Assembly: GCA_964465145.1 (NCBI GenBank)
Contig: CAYXJR010000084.1
Location: 1-17,309, forward strand
Direction of reading: 5' to 3'
Length of the DNA: 17,309 bases
Origin: JAUVKA01 sp964465145
GTDB taxonomy: Bacteria > Bacteroidota > Bacteroidia > Bacteroidales > UBA12481
Shown here piece after piece: positions 6,717 to 14,016 of the stretch. Position 1 is the stretch's first letter; each line of letters starts with the position of its first letter. The notes beneath the pieces are model-generated. The model was given only the letters and a program-made list of their open reading frames with translations, was not told where the DNA came from and did no database searches. Both the position numbers and the translations under genes were made by a program.

Positions 6717-6927
6717 GGGTAATTCCAATTAAGCAGGGTTAACATCAAGTATCCGTTTCATCAGATATTCTTTTGTTCATGCTTCATCTCATCAGTAATA
6801 TATTCGTAAGCTATAATTTGTTATCGTATCCAAACTACCCTTTCAAATACCTCTTTTGAACGCAAAATATAATTTGATACTCTTTTGATATCACAAATAT
6901 ATTTATATAATTTCTTTATGCAAGCGT

Positions 6928-6993
6928 TTTAATATTTATTTAATAGTTTTTTAATATCTATTTAATATTTTTATGATGTTTATTTGATATCTG
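6928..6993. repeat. Three 22-bp tandem repeats
   Basis: Units begin at 6928, 6950 and 6972. The first two share 17 of 18 leading bases (TTTAATATYTATTTAATA), and the third matches about 14 of 18. A 22-bp period equals about two helical turns, so the same DNA face is presented each time. Confidence 0.65.
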
Positions 6994-7060
6994 TCTGTAT
7001 TTTTTATGGATTTATGAATTAGGATAAAAAGAATTTGAGCCCTTTTAATTTAAGGAGTAA

Positions 7061-7094
7061 AAAAACCGCCCCGAAAAATCGGGGCGGTTTTTTT
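7061..7094 (-). terminator. Rho-independent terminator of the 79-aa gene
   Basis: CCGCCCCG (7066-7073) pairs perfectly with CGGGGCGG (7080-7087), flanked by A5 on the left and T7 on the right. It works in both directions in principle. It lies directly past the 79-aa gene's stop and no plus-strand gene enters it. Confidence 0.92.
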
Positions 7095-7113
7095 AAAAAT
7101 TAGCACTGAGGCT

Positions 7114-7353
7114 TTAATTCATATACAAGTCAATAAATTTCAGGCTTCGGGATGGAATAGCTTGATAAGATCTTGCAAAATCCAAGATTCTTTTTACGCT
7201 ATAATCTGATGGGGTATTCTCCACTCTCTGCTCTTCCTGAGAGAACAATGCTTCACTTTCTTCCATGATAGGATTCCACTCCTCCGACTCATCCTGGGGG
7301 CCATTTTCTGAATTGACAAAATTGAACTGGGTAGATTTTAATTTCATAGGCAT
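7114..7353 (-). CDS. Small acidic protein downstream of the sigma factor gene
   Basis: A 79-aa protein with no named domain that I can identify. It is acidic in the first half (DESEEWNPIMEESEALFSQEEQ). The second half reads as a single helix, VKRILDFARSYQAIPSRSLKFIDLYMN. Short proteins with a similar C-terminal ILxFARSYxxxxSxSL-type ending often follow this kind of sigma factor in Bacteroidota, as far as I recall. It has no signal peptide or membrane segment, so it is not a classic FecR-like membrane anti-sigma factor. ATG at 7353 is used here; a second ATG two codons later is equally possible. It lies 96 bases after the sigma stop in the same direction, with a 16-bp hairpin between them, and ends at a strong terminator. 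A role as modulator of the sigma factor is inference from position only. Confidence 0.75.
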   Translation of the reverse strand: MPMKLKSTQFNFVNSENGPQDESEEWNPIMEESEALFSQEEQRVENTPSDYSVKRILDFARSYQAIPSRSLKFIDLYMN

Positions 7354-7411
7354 CTATTAATTATCGTTTATTTTATAACGCAGCCAGAAGATGCTTATTA
7401 TCCGAATAGTA

Positions 7412-7446
7412 AAACCAAATGGACAAATTTTTTGTCCATTTGGTTT
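7412..7446 (-). terminator. Perfect 16-bp intercistronic hairpin
   Basis: AAACCAAATGGACAAA (7412-7427) and its exact complement (7431-7446) are separated by three T residues. On the minus strand it starts four bases after the sigma factor stop, and its 3' arm ends in TTT followed by ACT. It could be a weak terminator, an mRNA-stabilising stem or an attenuator that sets the sigma-to-partner ratio. Confidence 0.6.
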
Positions 7447-7449
7447 GCT

Positions 7450-8040
7450 TTATGATACTGTCAGATTCATCTTCTTTTCTTCAATCATTCTACGCATATT
7501 GATAAGAGCATATCTCATCCGTCCCAATGCCGTATTGATACTCACCCCGGTCTGATCAGCGATCTCCTTAAAACTAAGACCACAGTAATGCCTGAGATAC
7601 ACCACGTTACGCTGATCATCAGGTAAATGATCAACTAGAACCCTGACATGCTGCATGATCTGATTGTGCACGAGAACATCTTCAATGTTATCCTCTGCCA
7701 GACTCTTGGAATTTAAAAGATCATAATCCGTGTCGTCATTAGAAACGGTATTTTGATATTTCTGTTTTCGATAATAATCTATTACAAGATTATGAGCGAT
7801 GCGCAAAACCCAGGATACGAACTTTCCTTTGTCCTGATATTTCCCTTTGCGTAATGACTTGATAACCTTAATAAAGGTATCCTGGAAAATGTCTTCTGCT
7901 AGTTGGGAATTTTTCACGATTAAAAGAATGTAGGTATACACTCTTTTTTTATGCCGGTTTACCAGTATTTCAATACTGTTTTGATCTCCGGCAATGAACT
8001 GCTTAACGAGAACATGATCCTCAAGGTTTTGAACTTTCAA
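7450..8040 (-). CDS. ECF-type RNA polymerase sigma-70 factor
   Basis: Alternative sigma factor that directs core RNA polymerase to a subset of promoters. Region 2 spans about residues 20-92: HKKRVYTYILLIVKN, the core-binding AEDIFQDTFIKVIKSL, and FVSWVLRIAHNLVIDYYRK for -10 recognition. A variable linker (NTVSNDDTDYDLLNS) follows. Region 4 spans about 128-186, with LPDDQRNVVYLRHYCGLSFKEIADQTGVSINTALGRMRYAL as the -35 helix-turn-helix. 196 aa is normal. The start is TTG at 8040: no ATG occurs in frame near it, and a full AGGAGGT lies four bases upstream, unusual in this phylum. No membrane anti-sigma gene adjoins; the only partner in the same direction is the 79-aa gene. It is divergent from uvrA, so both promoters share 8041-8237. 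Confidence 0.93.
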   Translation of the reverse strand: MKVQNLEDHVLVKQFIAGDQNSIEILVNRHKKRVYTYILLIVKNSQLAEDIFQDTFIKVIKSLRKGKYQDKGKFVSWVLRIAHNLVIDYYRKQKYQNTVSNDDTDYDLLNSKSLAEDNIEDVLVHNQIMQHVRVLVDHLPDDQRNVVYLRHYCGLSFKEIADQTGVSINTALGRMRYALINMRRMIEEKKMNLTVS

Positions 8041-8044
8041 AACT

Positions 8045-8051
8045 ACCTCCT
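8045..8051 (-). promoter_or_regulatory. Full Shine-Dalgarno site deciding a TTG start
   Basis: The minus strand reads AGGAGGTAGTT-TTG, an ideal ribosome-binding site before the sigma factor's TTG. A second AATAGGAGG occurs 45 bases upstream (8091-8096) without an ORF behind it. Strong Shine-Dalgarno sites are rare in Bacteroidota. Confidence 0.8.
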
Positions 8052-8160
8052 ATTTAATTATTCAGAAAGTAGAATTATTCTATAAACAGTCCTCCTATTA
8101 AATTTATACTAAACCAAAGGTTCTTAATTACAACGCAAGTATATGAAAAATATTTCAAAT

Positions 8161-8179
8161 GCAGAACTTTTTTTTCTGC
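8161..8179. promoter_or_regulatory. Inverted repeat in the sigma/uvrA divergent promoter region
   Basis: GCAGAA (8161-8166) and TTCTGC (8174-8179) flank seven pyrimidines. It lies midway between two divergent starts, where an operator would act on both. It could equally be chance. Confidence 0.3.
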
Positions 8180-8237
8180 CACTAATAAAAAACCCTTAAT
8201 TTCACACGGCAAACATTAGTTTTTCCCAACAAAGATC

Positions 8238-11057
8238 ATGCCTAAAGCATTAAATAATACAGGAAACTGCATTGAAGTATTTAAGGCCAGGGTTCACAAC
8301 CTCAAGGGAGTGGATGTTAGCCTGCCGCGTGATAAATTCATTGTTATTACGGGATTATCGGGTTCAGGTAAATCTTCCTTGGCTTTCGACACCCTATACG
8401 CTGAAGGGCAAAGGCGATATGTTGAGAGTTTATCATCCTATGCCCGACAGTTTCTGGGCCGACTGGACAAGCCAGATGTGGATCGCATTTCAGGACTGCC
8501 TCCAGCCATAGCTATCCAACAAAAGGTGAATACAAGAAACCCTCGTTCAACTGTAGGCACTTCAACTGAGATTTACGATTATTTGAAACTTCTATATGCC
8601 AGGGTTGGTGAATCCTTCTCCCCTATTTCCGGGGTAAAAGTGGAAAAACATGATGTTAGTGACGTTGTTGACTACATAATGAACTTGCCATCTGGCACAC
8701 AGATAATGATTCTCGCCCCTCTTTCTATACACGAGGATCGAAGTTTGAAAGAACAATTAAAAGTCCTTGTACAGCAAGGATTTAGCAGAGTAGAAAAAAA
8801 TGGCTGTATAAAAAAAATCTATGAAATTCTTGATCCAGGAAACGAATTGTGTTCAAACTGCGATTACAGTGTTCTGATCGACAGGATTGTGGTTGATACG
8901 GACGAGGATCTTCCAGCCCGCCTGGCAGATTCAGCCCAGACGGCATTTTATGAAGGTAAAGGGGAATGTACTGTAAAGGTCGTGGCAGAAGGTGGAATGC
9001 AGATAAATACATTTACAGACCGGTTTGAAGCCGATGGAATTATCTTTGAAATACCTTCCGTTCATATGTTCAGCTTCAATAATCCAGTTGGTGCCTGTCC
9101 AAGATGTGAAGGATTTGGAAATACTATAGGGATTGACGAGGACCTGGTGGTTCCAAACAAAAATCTGTCTGTTTATGATGATGCCATCGTTTGTTGGAAA
9201 GGTGAGAAAATGAAGCTTTGGAAGGATAGATTAGTTGAGTCGGCCACCGAATTCGATTTCCCGATCCACAAACCATATTACCTGCTTAATGATGAGAACC
9301 GGCGGCTACTTTGGGATGGAAACTCTTATTTCAATGGGCTTGATGATTTCTTTCACCATCTTGAGGATAAATCCTATAAAATCCAGTATCGTGTTATGCT
9401 GGCAAGATACCGTGGTAAAACCATTTGTCCTGAATGTCGCGGACAAAGGTTAAAAAAAGAAGCCACATGGGTAAAGGTGGCCGACAGAACTATCACCGAT
9501 CTGATAAGCATGCCTATTTCCAGCCTGAAAAACTTCTTTGACAACATCATCCTTTCTGAACAGGATATGTTGATTGCCAGCAGGTTGCTAAAAGAGATCT
9601 CCAATAGAATAAACTATCTTGCAGATGTTGGATTAGGCTATCTTACCCTTAACCGAACATCTAATACGCTTTCTGGCGGTGAATCTCAGCGGATTAACCT
9701 TGCCAGTTCCCTGGGAAGCAGCCTTGTGGGGTCGCTGTATATTCTTGACGAGCCCAGTATTGGCCTTCATTCGAAAGATACCGCCAGGCTTATAGTTGTG
9801 CTAAAAAAACTTCAAAACCTCGGCAATACAGTTCTCGTGGTTGAACATGATGAAGAATTGATACGTGCAGCTGATTATATAGTGGACATGGGCCCCAAAG
9901 CAGGGAGATTAGGCGGTGAGGTTGTTTACCAGGGCGATCTTGCATCAATGCCGCCAACTATTGATTCGTTGACCGCGCGATACCTTAATAAAAGTGAGCA
10001 GATCCCGATCCCTAAAGTCCGTAGGCCCTGGAACCATTATCTATTATTAATGGGTGCTAGTGAGAATAATCTGAAAAATCTTGATGTGAAATTTCCACTT
10101 GAGGTATTCACAGTTGTTACCGGGGTGAGTGGATCTGGCAAATCTTCACTGGTTAATAAAACCCTTTTTGCCGCGATGGCCAAAAATCTGGGAGGTTATT
10201 CTGGTCGTACCGGCCAGCATGGTACTCTGACAGGAGACATACACCTGATTCAACAAGTAGAAATGATTGACCAGAATCCTATTGGACGAAGCTCCAGATC
10301 AAATCCGGTTACTTATATTAAAGCTTTTGATGAAATCAGGAAACTATTCTCTGAGCAGCCCTATTCGAAAATCAACGGGTATAAACCAGCCCATTTCTCT
10401 TTTAACGTAGATGGGGGCAGGTGTGATGAATGTCAGGGCGAAGGGGAAATCAAAGTGGAAATGCAATTCATGGCGGATGTTTATCTGGTGTGCGACCACT
10501 GCCATGGCAAAAGATTTAAGGATGAGATCCTTGACGTTAATTTCAAAGGGAAGAACATTTATGATATCCTGAACATGACTGTGGAGGAGGCTATAGAGTT
10601 TTTTCAGGATCCAAAGGACAGCTCTTCCAGGAAGATCGTCCAGAAACTTAAACCGCTTGCCGATGTGGGATTGGGATATGTAAAACTGGGGCAATCCTCC
10701 AGTACCCTTAGCGGTGGTGAAAGCCAACGTGTAAAACTGGCCTCTTTCCTTACTAAAGGGAATGATCCCGGACATACCATGTTTATTTTTGATGAACCTA
10801 CCACCGGACTTCATTTTCACGACATAAAAATCCTCCTATCTGCCTTTAATGCTCTGCTTGACAGGGGACATACCATTATTGTTATCGAACATAATTCCGA
10901 GGTAATTAAATCAGCCGACTGGGTAATTGATCTTGGCCCTGAAGGCGGACAAGAGGGTGGGTTAATCGTTTATGAGGGAACCCCGGAGGGCATGGCCAAA
11001 TGTAAAAAATCTTATACCGGACAATATCTAAAAAGCCATTTTGATGAAGAGCGATAG
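8238..11057 (+). CDS. uvrA: UvrABC excinuclease subunit A
   Basis: DNA damage sensor of nucleotide excision repair. A UvrA dimer recognises bulky lesions, loads UvrB and leaves; it acts on the nucleoid in the cytoplasm. Two ABC ATPase modules are visible. Module I has Walker A GLSGSGKS at 39-46 and signature LSGGES at 478-483 with YILDEPSIGLH after it. Module II has Walker A GVSGSGKSS at 629-637 and signature LSGGES at 824-829 followed by FIFDEPTTGLH. The C-terminal zinc finger is intact (Cys 729, 732, 752, 755). In the first zinc module only the second pair, CPRC at 287-290, remains; the first pair is replaced around TFTDRFEADG, which I recall from other Bacteroidota UvrA proteins. 939 aa is full length. 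Start ATG 8238 begins just before the conserved IEVFKARVHNLKGVDV. The stop overlaps a small ORF at 11044. Confidence 0.97.
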   Translation: MPKALNNTGNCIEVFKARVHNLKGVDVSLPRDKFIVITGLSGSGKSSLAFDTLYAEGQRRYVESLSSYARQFLGRLDKPDVDRISGLPPAIAIQQKVNTRNPRSTVGTSTEIYDYLKLLYARVGESFSPISGVKVEKHDVSDVVDYIMNLPSGTQIMILAPLSIHEDRSLKEQLKVLVQQGFSRVEKNGCIKKIYEILDPGNELCSNCDYSVLIDRIVVDTDEDLPARLADSAQTAFYEGKGECTVKVVAEGGMQINTFTDRFEADGIIFEIPSVHMFSFNNPVGACPRCEGFGNTIGIDEDLVVPNKNLSVYDDAIVCWKGEKMKLWKDRLVESATEFDFPIHKPYYLLNDENRRLLWDGNSYFNGLDDFFHHLEDKSYKIQYRVMLARYRGKTICPECRGQRLKKEATWVKVADRTITDLISMPISSLKNFFDNIILSEQDMLIASRLLKEISNRINYLADVGLGYLTLNRTSNTLSGGESQRINLASSLGSSLVGSLYILDEPSIGLHSKDTARLIVVLKKLQNLGNTVLVVEHDEELIRAADYIVDMGPKAGRLGGEVVYQGDLASMPPTIDSLTARYLNKSEQIPIPKVRRPWNHYLLLMGASENNLKNLDVKFPLEVFTVVTGVSGSGKSSLVNKTLFAAMAKNLGGYSGRTGQHGTLTGDIHLIQQVEMIDQNPIGRSSRSNPVTYIKAFDEIRKLFSEQPYSKINGYKPAHFSFNVDGGRCDECQGEGEIKVEMQFMADVYLVCDHCHGKRFKDEILDVNFKGKNIYDILNMTVEEAIEFFQDPKDSSSRKIVQKLKPLADVGLGYVKLGQSSSTLSGGESQRVKLASFLTKGNDPGHTMFIFDEPTTGLHFHDIKILLSAFNALLDRGHTIIVIEHNSEVIKSADWVIDLGPEGGQEGGLIVYEGTPEGMAKCKKSYTGQYLKSHFDEER

Positions 11058-11172
11058 CGTAAAGGATAATAATAAGGCCAGCCTTGCCGAAAAGCTCCAA
11101 AGTGATGACATACAAACAGCCAGGGCAGCTGTTGCGAGGGTCAGTAAATTTGTACTTAATTCTTTTGGATAA
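11044..11172 (+). CDS. Possible 42-aa small protein overlapping the uvrA stop
   Basis: ATG at 11044 lies inside the last codons of uvrA in the +1 frame, overlapping by 14 bases, and runs 42 codons to TAA at 11170. The product begins MKSDSVKDNNKASLAEKLQS, is hydrophilic and helix-prone, and continues as a positively charged amphipathic segment (TARAAVARVSKFVLNSFG). I know no family for it. In its favour: stop-start overlap suits translational coupling, the composition is protein-like, and it fills nearly all the space before the convergent gene (only 13 bases remain). Against: it is short, and no terminator or homologue can be shown here. Confidence 0.4.
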   Translation: MKSDSVKDNNKASLAEKLQSDDIQTARAAVARVSKFVLNSFG

Positions 11173-11185
11173 TCGGATGATTTGC

Positions 11186-12160
11186 TTAATCGCGATTTGA
11201 GAAATAGCGCATAAACTGGGATCTTTCCCAGGTACGGGGATCTTTATGATTGCGATAATTCATAGCTCCTCGCATTTTATCTACCGATTCCAATCCTTTG
11301 GAATCCATCCATTTATCCAGATCGTTAATCATTTGAGTAAGATACTCAACCCCATTTTTGTACAGGGCTGAGCATACCTGCACAGTGGTTGCCCCGGTCA
11401 AAAGGAGTTTGGCAATTGCCTTGTAATCGTGAACCCCCGTAGAAGCAGATAACTGGATATCATTCTGGCGATCAGAGACCAGGCTGATCCACCTAAGGGT
11501 TTGTCGGAGATCAGAAGGAGAGCTGAACACTTCTGCAGAAGTCATTTTCATCTCATCAAGGTTGATATCCGGTTCGTATAAGCGGTTAAACAAAACGGCT
11601 GCATTCGCCCCGATGGCATACAGCTTATTCACCATAAACAAAATATTTGTAAAATAGCTCGACATTTTAATTACCAGTGGAATTTGTATCGTATTCCTGA
11701 CCTTCTCAACCAACTTAAAATATCGTTCCTCATATGCAGCAGAACTGTCGCCGTCCAATGGCAGGATAAACACATTGAGTTCCAACCCGTCGGCTCCAGC
11801 TTCCTGCACCTTCGAAGCAAATCCGGTCCAGTCAATATCTGAAACACAATTGATACTGGCAAATATCGGAATGTGTATTTCCTTTTTTGCTTTCTCTATA
11901 AGATCAAGGTAATGATCAACAGAATGGCTCTTTGAATAATTGATAATATAATCTGCAGCTTCCGGGTATGCATTTTCAGAAATCATCCTGCCGGCCTCAT
12001 GGTTGATCTGCTCTTCGAACAGAGATTTCAATACAACGGCACCAGCACCTGCCGCTTCAAGCTTTCTTATTTTCTCAACCGAATCCACCAGGCCTGAACT
12101 GCTGACAATAATAGGATTTTGGAGTTTAATCCCTACATATGAGGTTGTTAGGTCTGCCAT
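11186..12160 (-). CDS. Dihydroorotate dehydrogenase-like flavoprotein
   Basis: TIM-barrel flavoenzyme of the dihydroorotate dehydrogenase-like (PyrD-related) group found in many Bacteroidota. Its true substrate is not known, and it is distinct from housekeeping PyrD. The N-terminus MADLTTSYVGIKLQNPIIVSSSG matches the first strand of the fold. KSLFEEQI at 45-52 and INCVSDIDW at about 103-111 line the barrel. IPLVIKMSS at about 159-167 carries the Lys usually near FMN. The C-terminal STGVHDYKAIAKLLLTGATTVQVCSALYKNG forms the FMN phosphate-binding strand and helix. 324 aa is full length. A decayed plus-strand relative lies at 13375-13973. It is in the same direction as the YggS gene, 73 bases away, so co-transcription is possible. 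It ends 13 bases from the small ORF behind uvrA, with no terminator visible. Confidence 0.88.
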   Translation of the reverse strand: MADLTTSYVGIKLQNPIIVSSSGLVDSVEKIRKLEAAGAGAVVLKSLFEEQINHEAGRMISENAYPEAADYIINYSKSHSVDHYLDLIEKAKKEIHIPIFASINCVSDIDWTGFASKVQEAGADGLELNVFILPLDGDSSAAYEERYFKLVEKVRNTIQIPLVIKMSSYFTNILFMVNKLYAIGANAAVLFNRLYEPDINLDEMKMTSAEVFSSPSDLRQTLRWISLVSDRQNDIQLSASTGVHDYKAIAKLLLTGATTVQVCSALYKNGVEYLTQMINDLDKWMDSKGLESVDKMRGAMNYRNHKDPRTWERSQFMRYFSNRD

Positions 12161-12233
12161 ATTAATTGGATTTTGTTTTAGTAAAAGCAGGGTGCAATGT
12201 ACTGGATATATTCCTTAATTTCAATCTAAATAA

Positions 12234-12899
12234 TCAGTGTCTTGAGCCAAAAATCAGTGATCCTACACGGATCATTGTACTACCCTCCTCCATGGCAATC
12301 CGATAATCTCCCGACATCCCCATGGATAATTCCTTGAATAAAGGGAATGCTTCTTGGTACCTGGCACTGACCCACTCAAATAATTGCCTGAGCGCATGAA
12401 ACTCTTGCCTGATCCGGGACTCATCGTCCGTCAGACTGGCCATACCCATCAGACCGGAAATTTTTACATGATCGAGATTAATAAGGGCCATATCATCCAG
12501 AAAGCTGAACAGCTCCTCCTCAGACAATCCAAATTTAGTTTCTTCTTCTGCGATATGAATTTGAAGAAGGCAAGGAATCGTCCGACCCGACTTTTCAGCC
12601 TGTTTGTTGATTTCAACAAGTAGTTTCATGGAATCCACCGCATGGATCATACTAATAAAGGATGCCATGTATTTCACTTTGTTGGTTTGAAGATGTCCGA
12701 TGTGGTGCCATTCAATATCTGTTGGCAACTGGGCTTGTTTCTCAACCATTTCCTGAACCTTATTCTCACCAAAAATTCTTTGCCCGCTATAGTAGGCTTC
12801 AAGTATGGTATCCACACTTTTGGTTTTCGAAACTGCTACCAGCTTAACCGATTCCGGTATTTCCAGTCTGATGCTTGTTAGCCTGTCTGCAATATTCAT
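12234..12899 (-). CDS. YggS/PLPBP-family pyridoxal-phosphate-binding protein
   Basis: Cytoplasmic PLP-binding protein of the YggS/PROSC family, which buffers pyridoxal 5'-phosphate and affects amino-acid and keto-acid balance rather than catalysing a known reaction. From ATG 12899 it is 221 aa, close to the family norm. The PLP-binding lysine is Lys25 in KLVAVSKTK. FGENKVQEM, EWHHIGHLQTNKVKYM and ISGLMGMASL are conserved barrel strands, and the C-terminal SMGMSGDYRIAMEEGSTMIRVGSLIFG holds the phosphate-binding residues. The frame is open to a TTG at 12908, but the ATG gives the usual N-terminus. It is first in a possible two-gene unit with the dehydrogenase-like gene downstream. Confidence 0.95.
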   Translation of the reverse strand: MNIADRLTSIRLEIPESVKLVAVSKTKSVDTILEAYYSGQRIFGENKVQEMVEKQAQLPTDIEWHHIGHLQTNKVKYMASFISMIHAVDSMKLLVEINKQAEKSGRTIPCLLQIHIAEEETKFGLSEEELFSFLDDMALINLDHVKISGLMGMASLTDDESRIRQEFHALRQLFEWVSARYQEAFPLFKELSMGMSGDYRIAMEEGSTMIRVGSLIFGSRH

Positions 12900-13049
12900 A
12901 AATTCCAATTATCCTCAATATAACACAAGAAACAAACTTATTCAAATTTACATTGAGATAATGTGAAATAAATTGACTTTTTTCATGATTCTGAATTGTA
13001 TTTTTACTGAAGTGGAAAAACTGTATTAGAGGTTTCTATTCCCGAAAGC

Positions 13050-13232
13050 ATGAACAAGCCACATTATGTTCTTGAAAGTGACGGCAGGAAAATTGCATAT
13101 GTTCGTGTAAATGATCAGAATATCAAAGCCAATGATGTAATCAGGAAAGTTTGGGAGCTAAAAAAACAAAAAGAAGGCAAAACTGTCCCATCAGGTTGCA
13201 GTAGAAACCCTGGCCAATATGATTGTATTTGA
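13050..13232 (+). CDS. Hypothetical 60-aa ORF
   Basis: An ATG-initiated ORF of 60 codons with no family I recognise. It begins MNKPHYVLESDGRKIAYVRV, which suggests a short β-hairpin, then NDVIRKVWELKKQKEGKT as a basic helix, and a Cys-containing tail (SGCSRNPGQYDCI). No signal peptide or membrane span. The composition is protein-like, but the ORF sits next to degraded DNA, so it could be a fragment of a lost gene. The YggS gene is divergent, and the shared 150-base gap could hold a promoter. Confidence 0.4.
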   Translation: MNKPHYVLESDGRKIAYVRVNDQNIKANDVIRKVWELKKQKEGKTVPSGCSRNPGQYDCI

Positions 13233-13374
13233 TTTGATCTATATGGAAATCAGGGAACATCAAACCAATTATTATTTAAGGAATGATGATTCTCAGGACT
13301 ATTAAACAAAATTTATCCAGTATCTTCATAATTTTGGAAGTCAGATTAAACCAATCTCATTAATTATTGTATAT

Positions 13375-13973
13375 AAATCCCTTTTTGAAGAGCAGATCCA
13401 ACTTGAAGATCTTGAATTGAGCAGGAACAATTAGATGTTGTAGAGGCAGTTATAGCTTCAGTGAAACTGCCGGTTAGTGTGAAACTGAGCCCTTATTATA
13501 CGAATCCGCTGGCGATGGTAAAAAAACTGGATCAGCTGGGAGTGAAAGGAGTGGTTCTGTTTAACAAATTATTTCAGCCAGATGTGGATATTATAGCAGA
13601 AAAACATATCATTCCCTGGAATCTTAGCTCACCTGAAAAATATAAATTAGCGCTGCGGTATGCCGGTTTGTTATCTGGTGAGGTAAAAACCGACATAATT
13701 GCCAATACTGGGATTTATTCCGGCAAAGATATCCTTAAACTCATACTTGCAGGAGCGAATAATGTTCAGGTAGTTAGCACTTTATACAAAAACGGAGTTA
13801 GTCATATCACCGCGATGCTTAAAGAAATGGCCGATTGGATGGATGTTAAAGGATATAATTCATTGGATGATTTCAGGGGTAAACTTTCCAGGAAAAATCT
13901 TACCCATCCTTATATTTATAAAAGAGCCCAGTATATTGATATACTCTTGCATTCTGAAAGACTTCTGGGATAG
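13375..13973 (+). pseudogene. Decayed second dihydroorotate dehydrogenase-like gene
   Basis: Remnant of a paralogue or homologue of the intact minus-strand gene at 11186-12160. At 13375 one frame reads KSLFEEQI, identical to residues 45-52 of the intact protein, and stops soon after (near 13432). The downstream part continues in another frame: EQLDVVEAVIASVKLPVSVKLSPYYTNP matches the region from about residue 147. So roughly 85 codons are missing and the frame is broken. The open part from GTG 13461 is 170 codons and retains KLSPYYTN, VVLFNKLFQPD, NTGIYSGKDILKLILAGANNVQVVSTLYKNG, including the FMN-phosphate segment. Without the first barrel strands it cannot form a whole TIM barrel. I cannot trace the first 44 residues. 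A GGTTGYG array starts right at its stop. Confidence 0.75.
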
Positions 13974-13991
13974 GTTGTGGGTTGCGGGTTG
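13973..13991. repeat. Heptanucleotide tandem array at a second stop codon
   Basis: GGTTGTG, GGTTGCG and a partial GGTTG, beginning with the G of the TAG stop of the decayed dehydrogenase. Same unit family and same placement as the array at 1747-1774. Confidence 0.75.
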
Positions 13992-14016
13992 TTTTAATAA
14001 GTAATTTACAATTATT

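Larger units (their letters stand above)
6729..7113. other. AT-rich gene-free interval with periodic repeats
   Basis: 385 bases with no coding potential. They contain two TTTGATA copies 11 bp apart (6873 and 6884), TTTGATATC again at 6983, and three tandem 22-bp units at 6928-6993. The promoter of the small regulator should lie near 6730-6800. The right end is the terminator of the 79-aa gene. Confidence 0.6.

Noticed and set aside
6525..6728. Toxin-antitoxin module around the ribbon-helix-helix gene
   Set aside because: No small toxin-like gene lies next to it on either side.
10344..10820. 158-codon minus-strand ORF inside uvrA
   Set aside because: It is a shadow of conserved uvrA codons in the opposite frame, with no signal or domain of its own.
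6721..12910. Shared AATTCCAATTA before two start codons (6721 and 12901)
   Set aside because: Only two copies of a short AT-rich word; too weak to call a leader motif.
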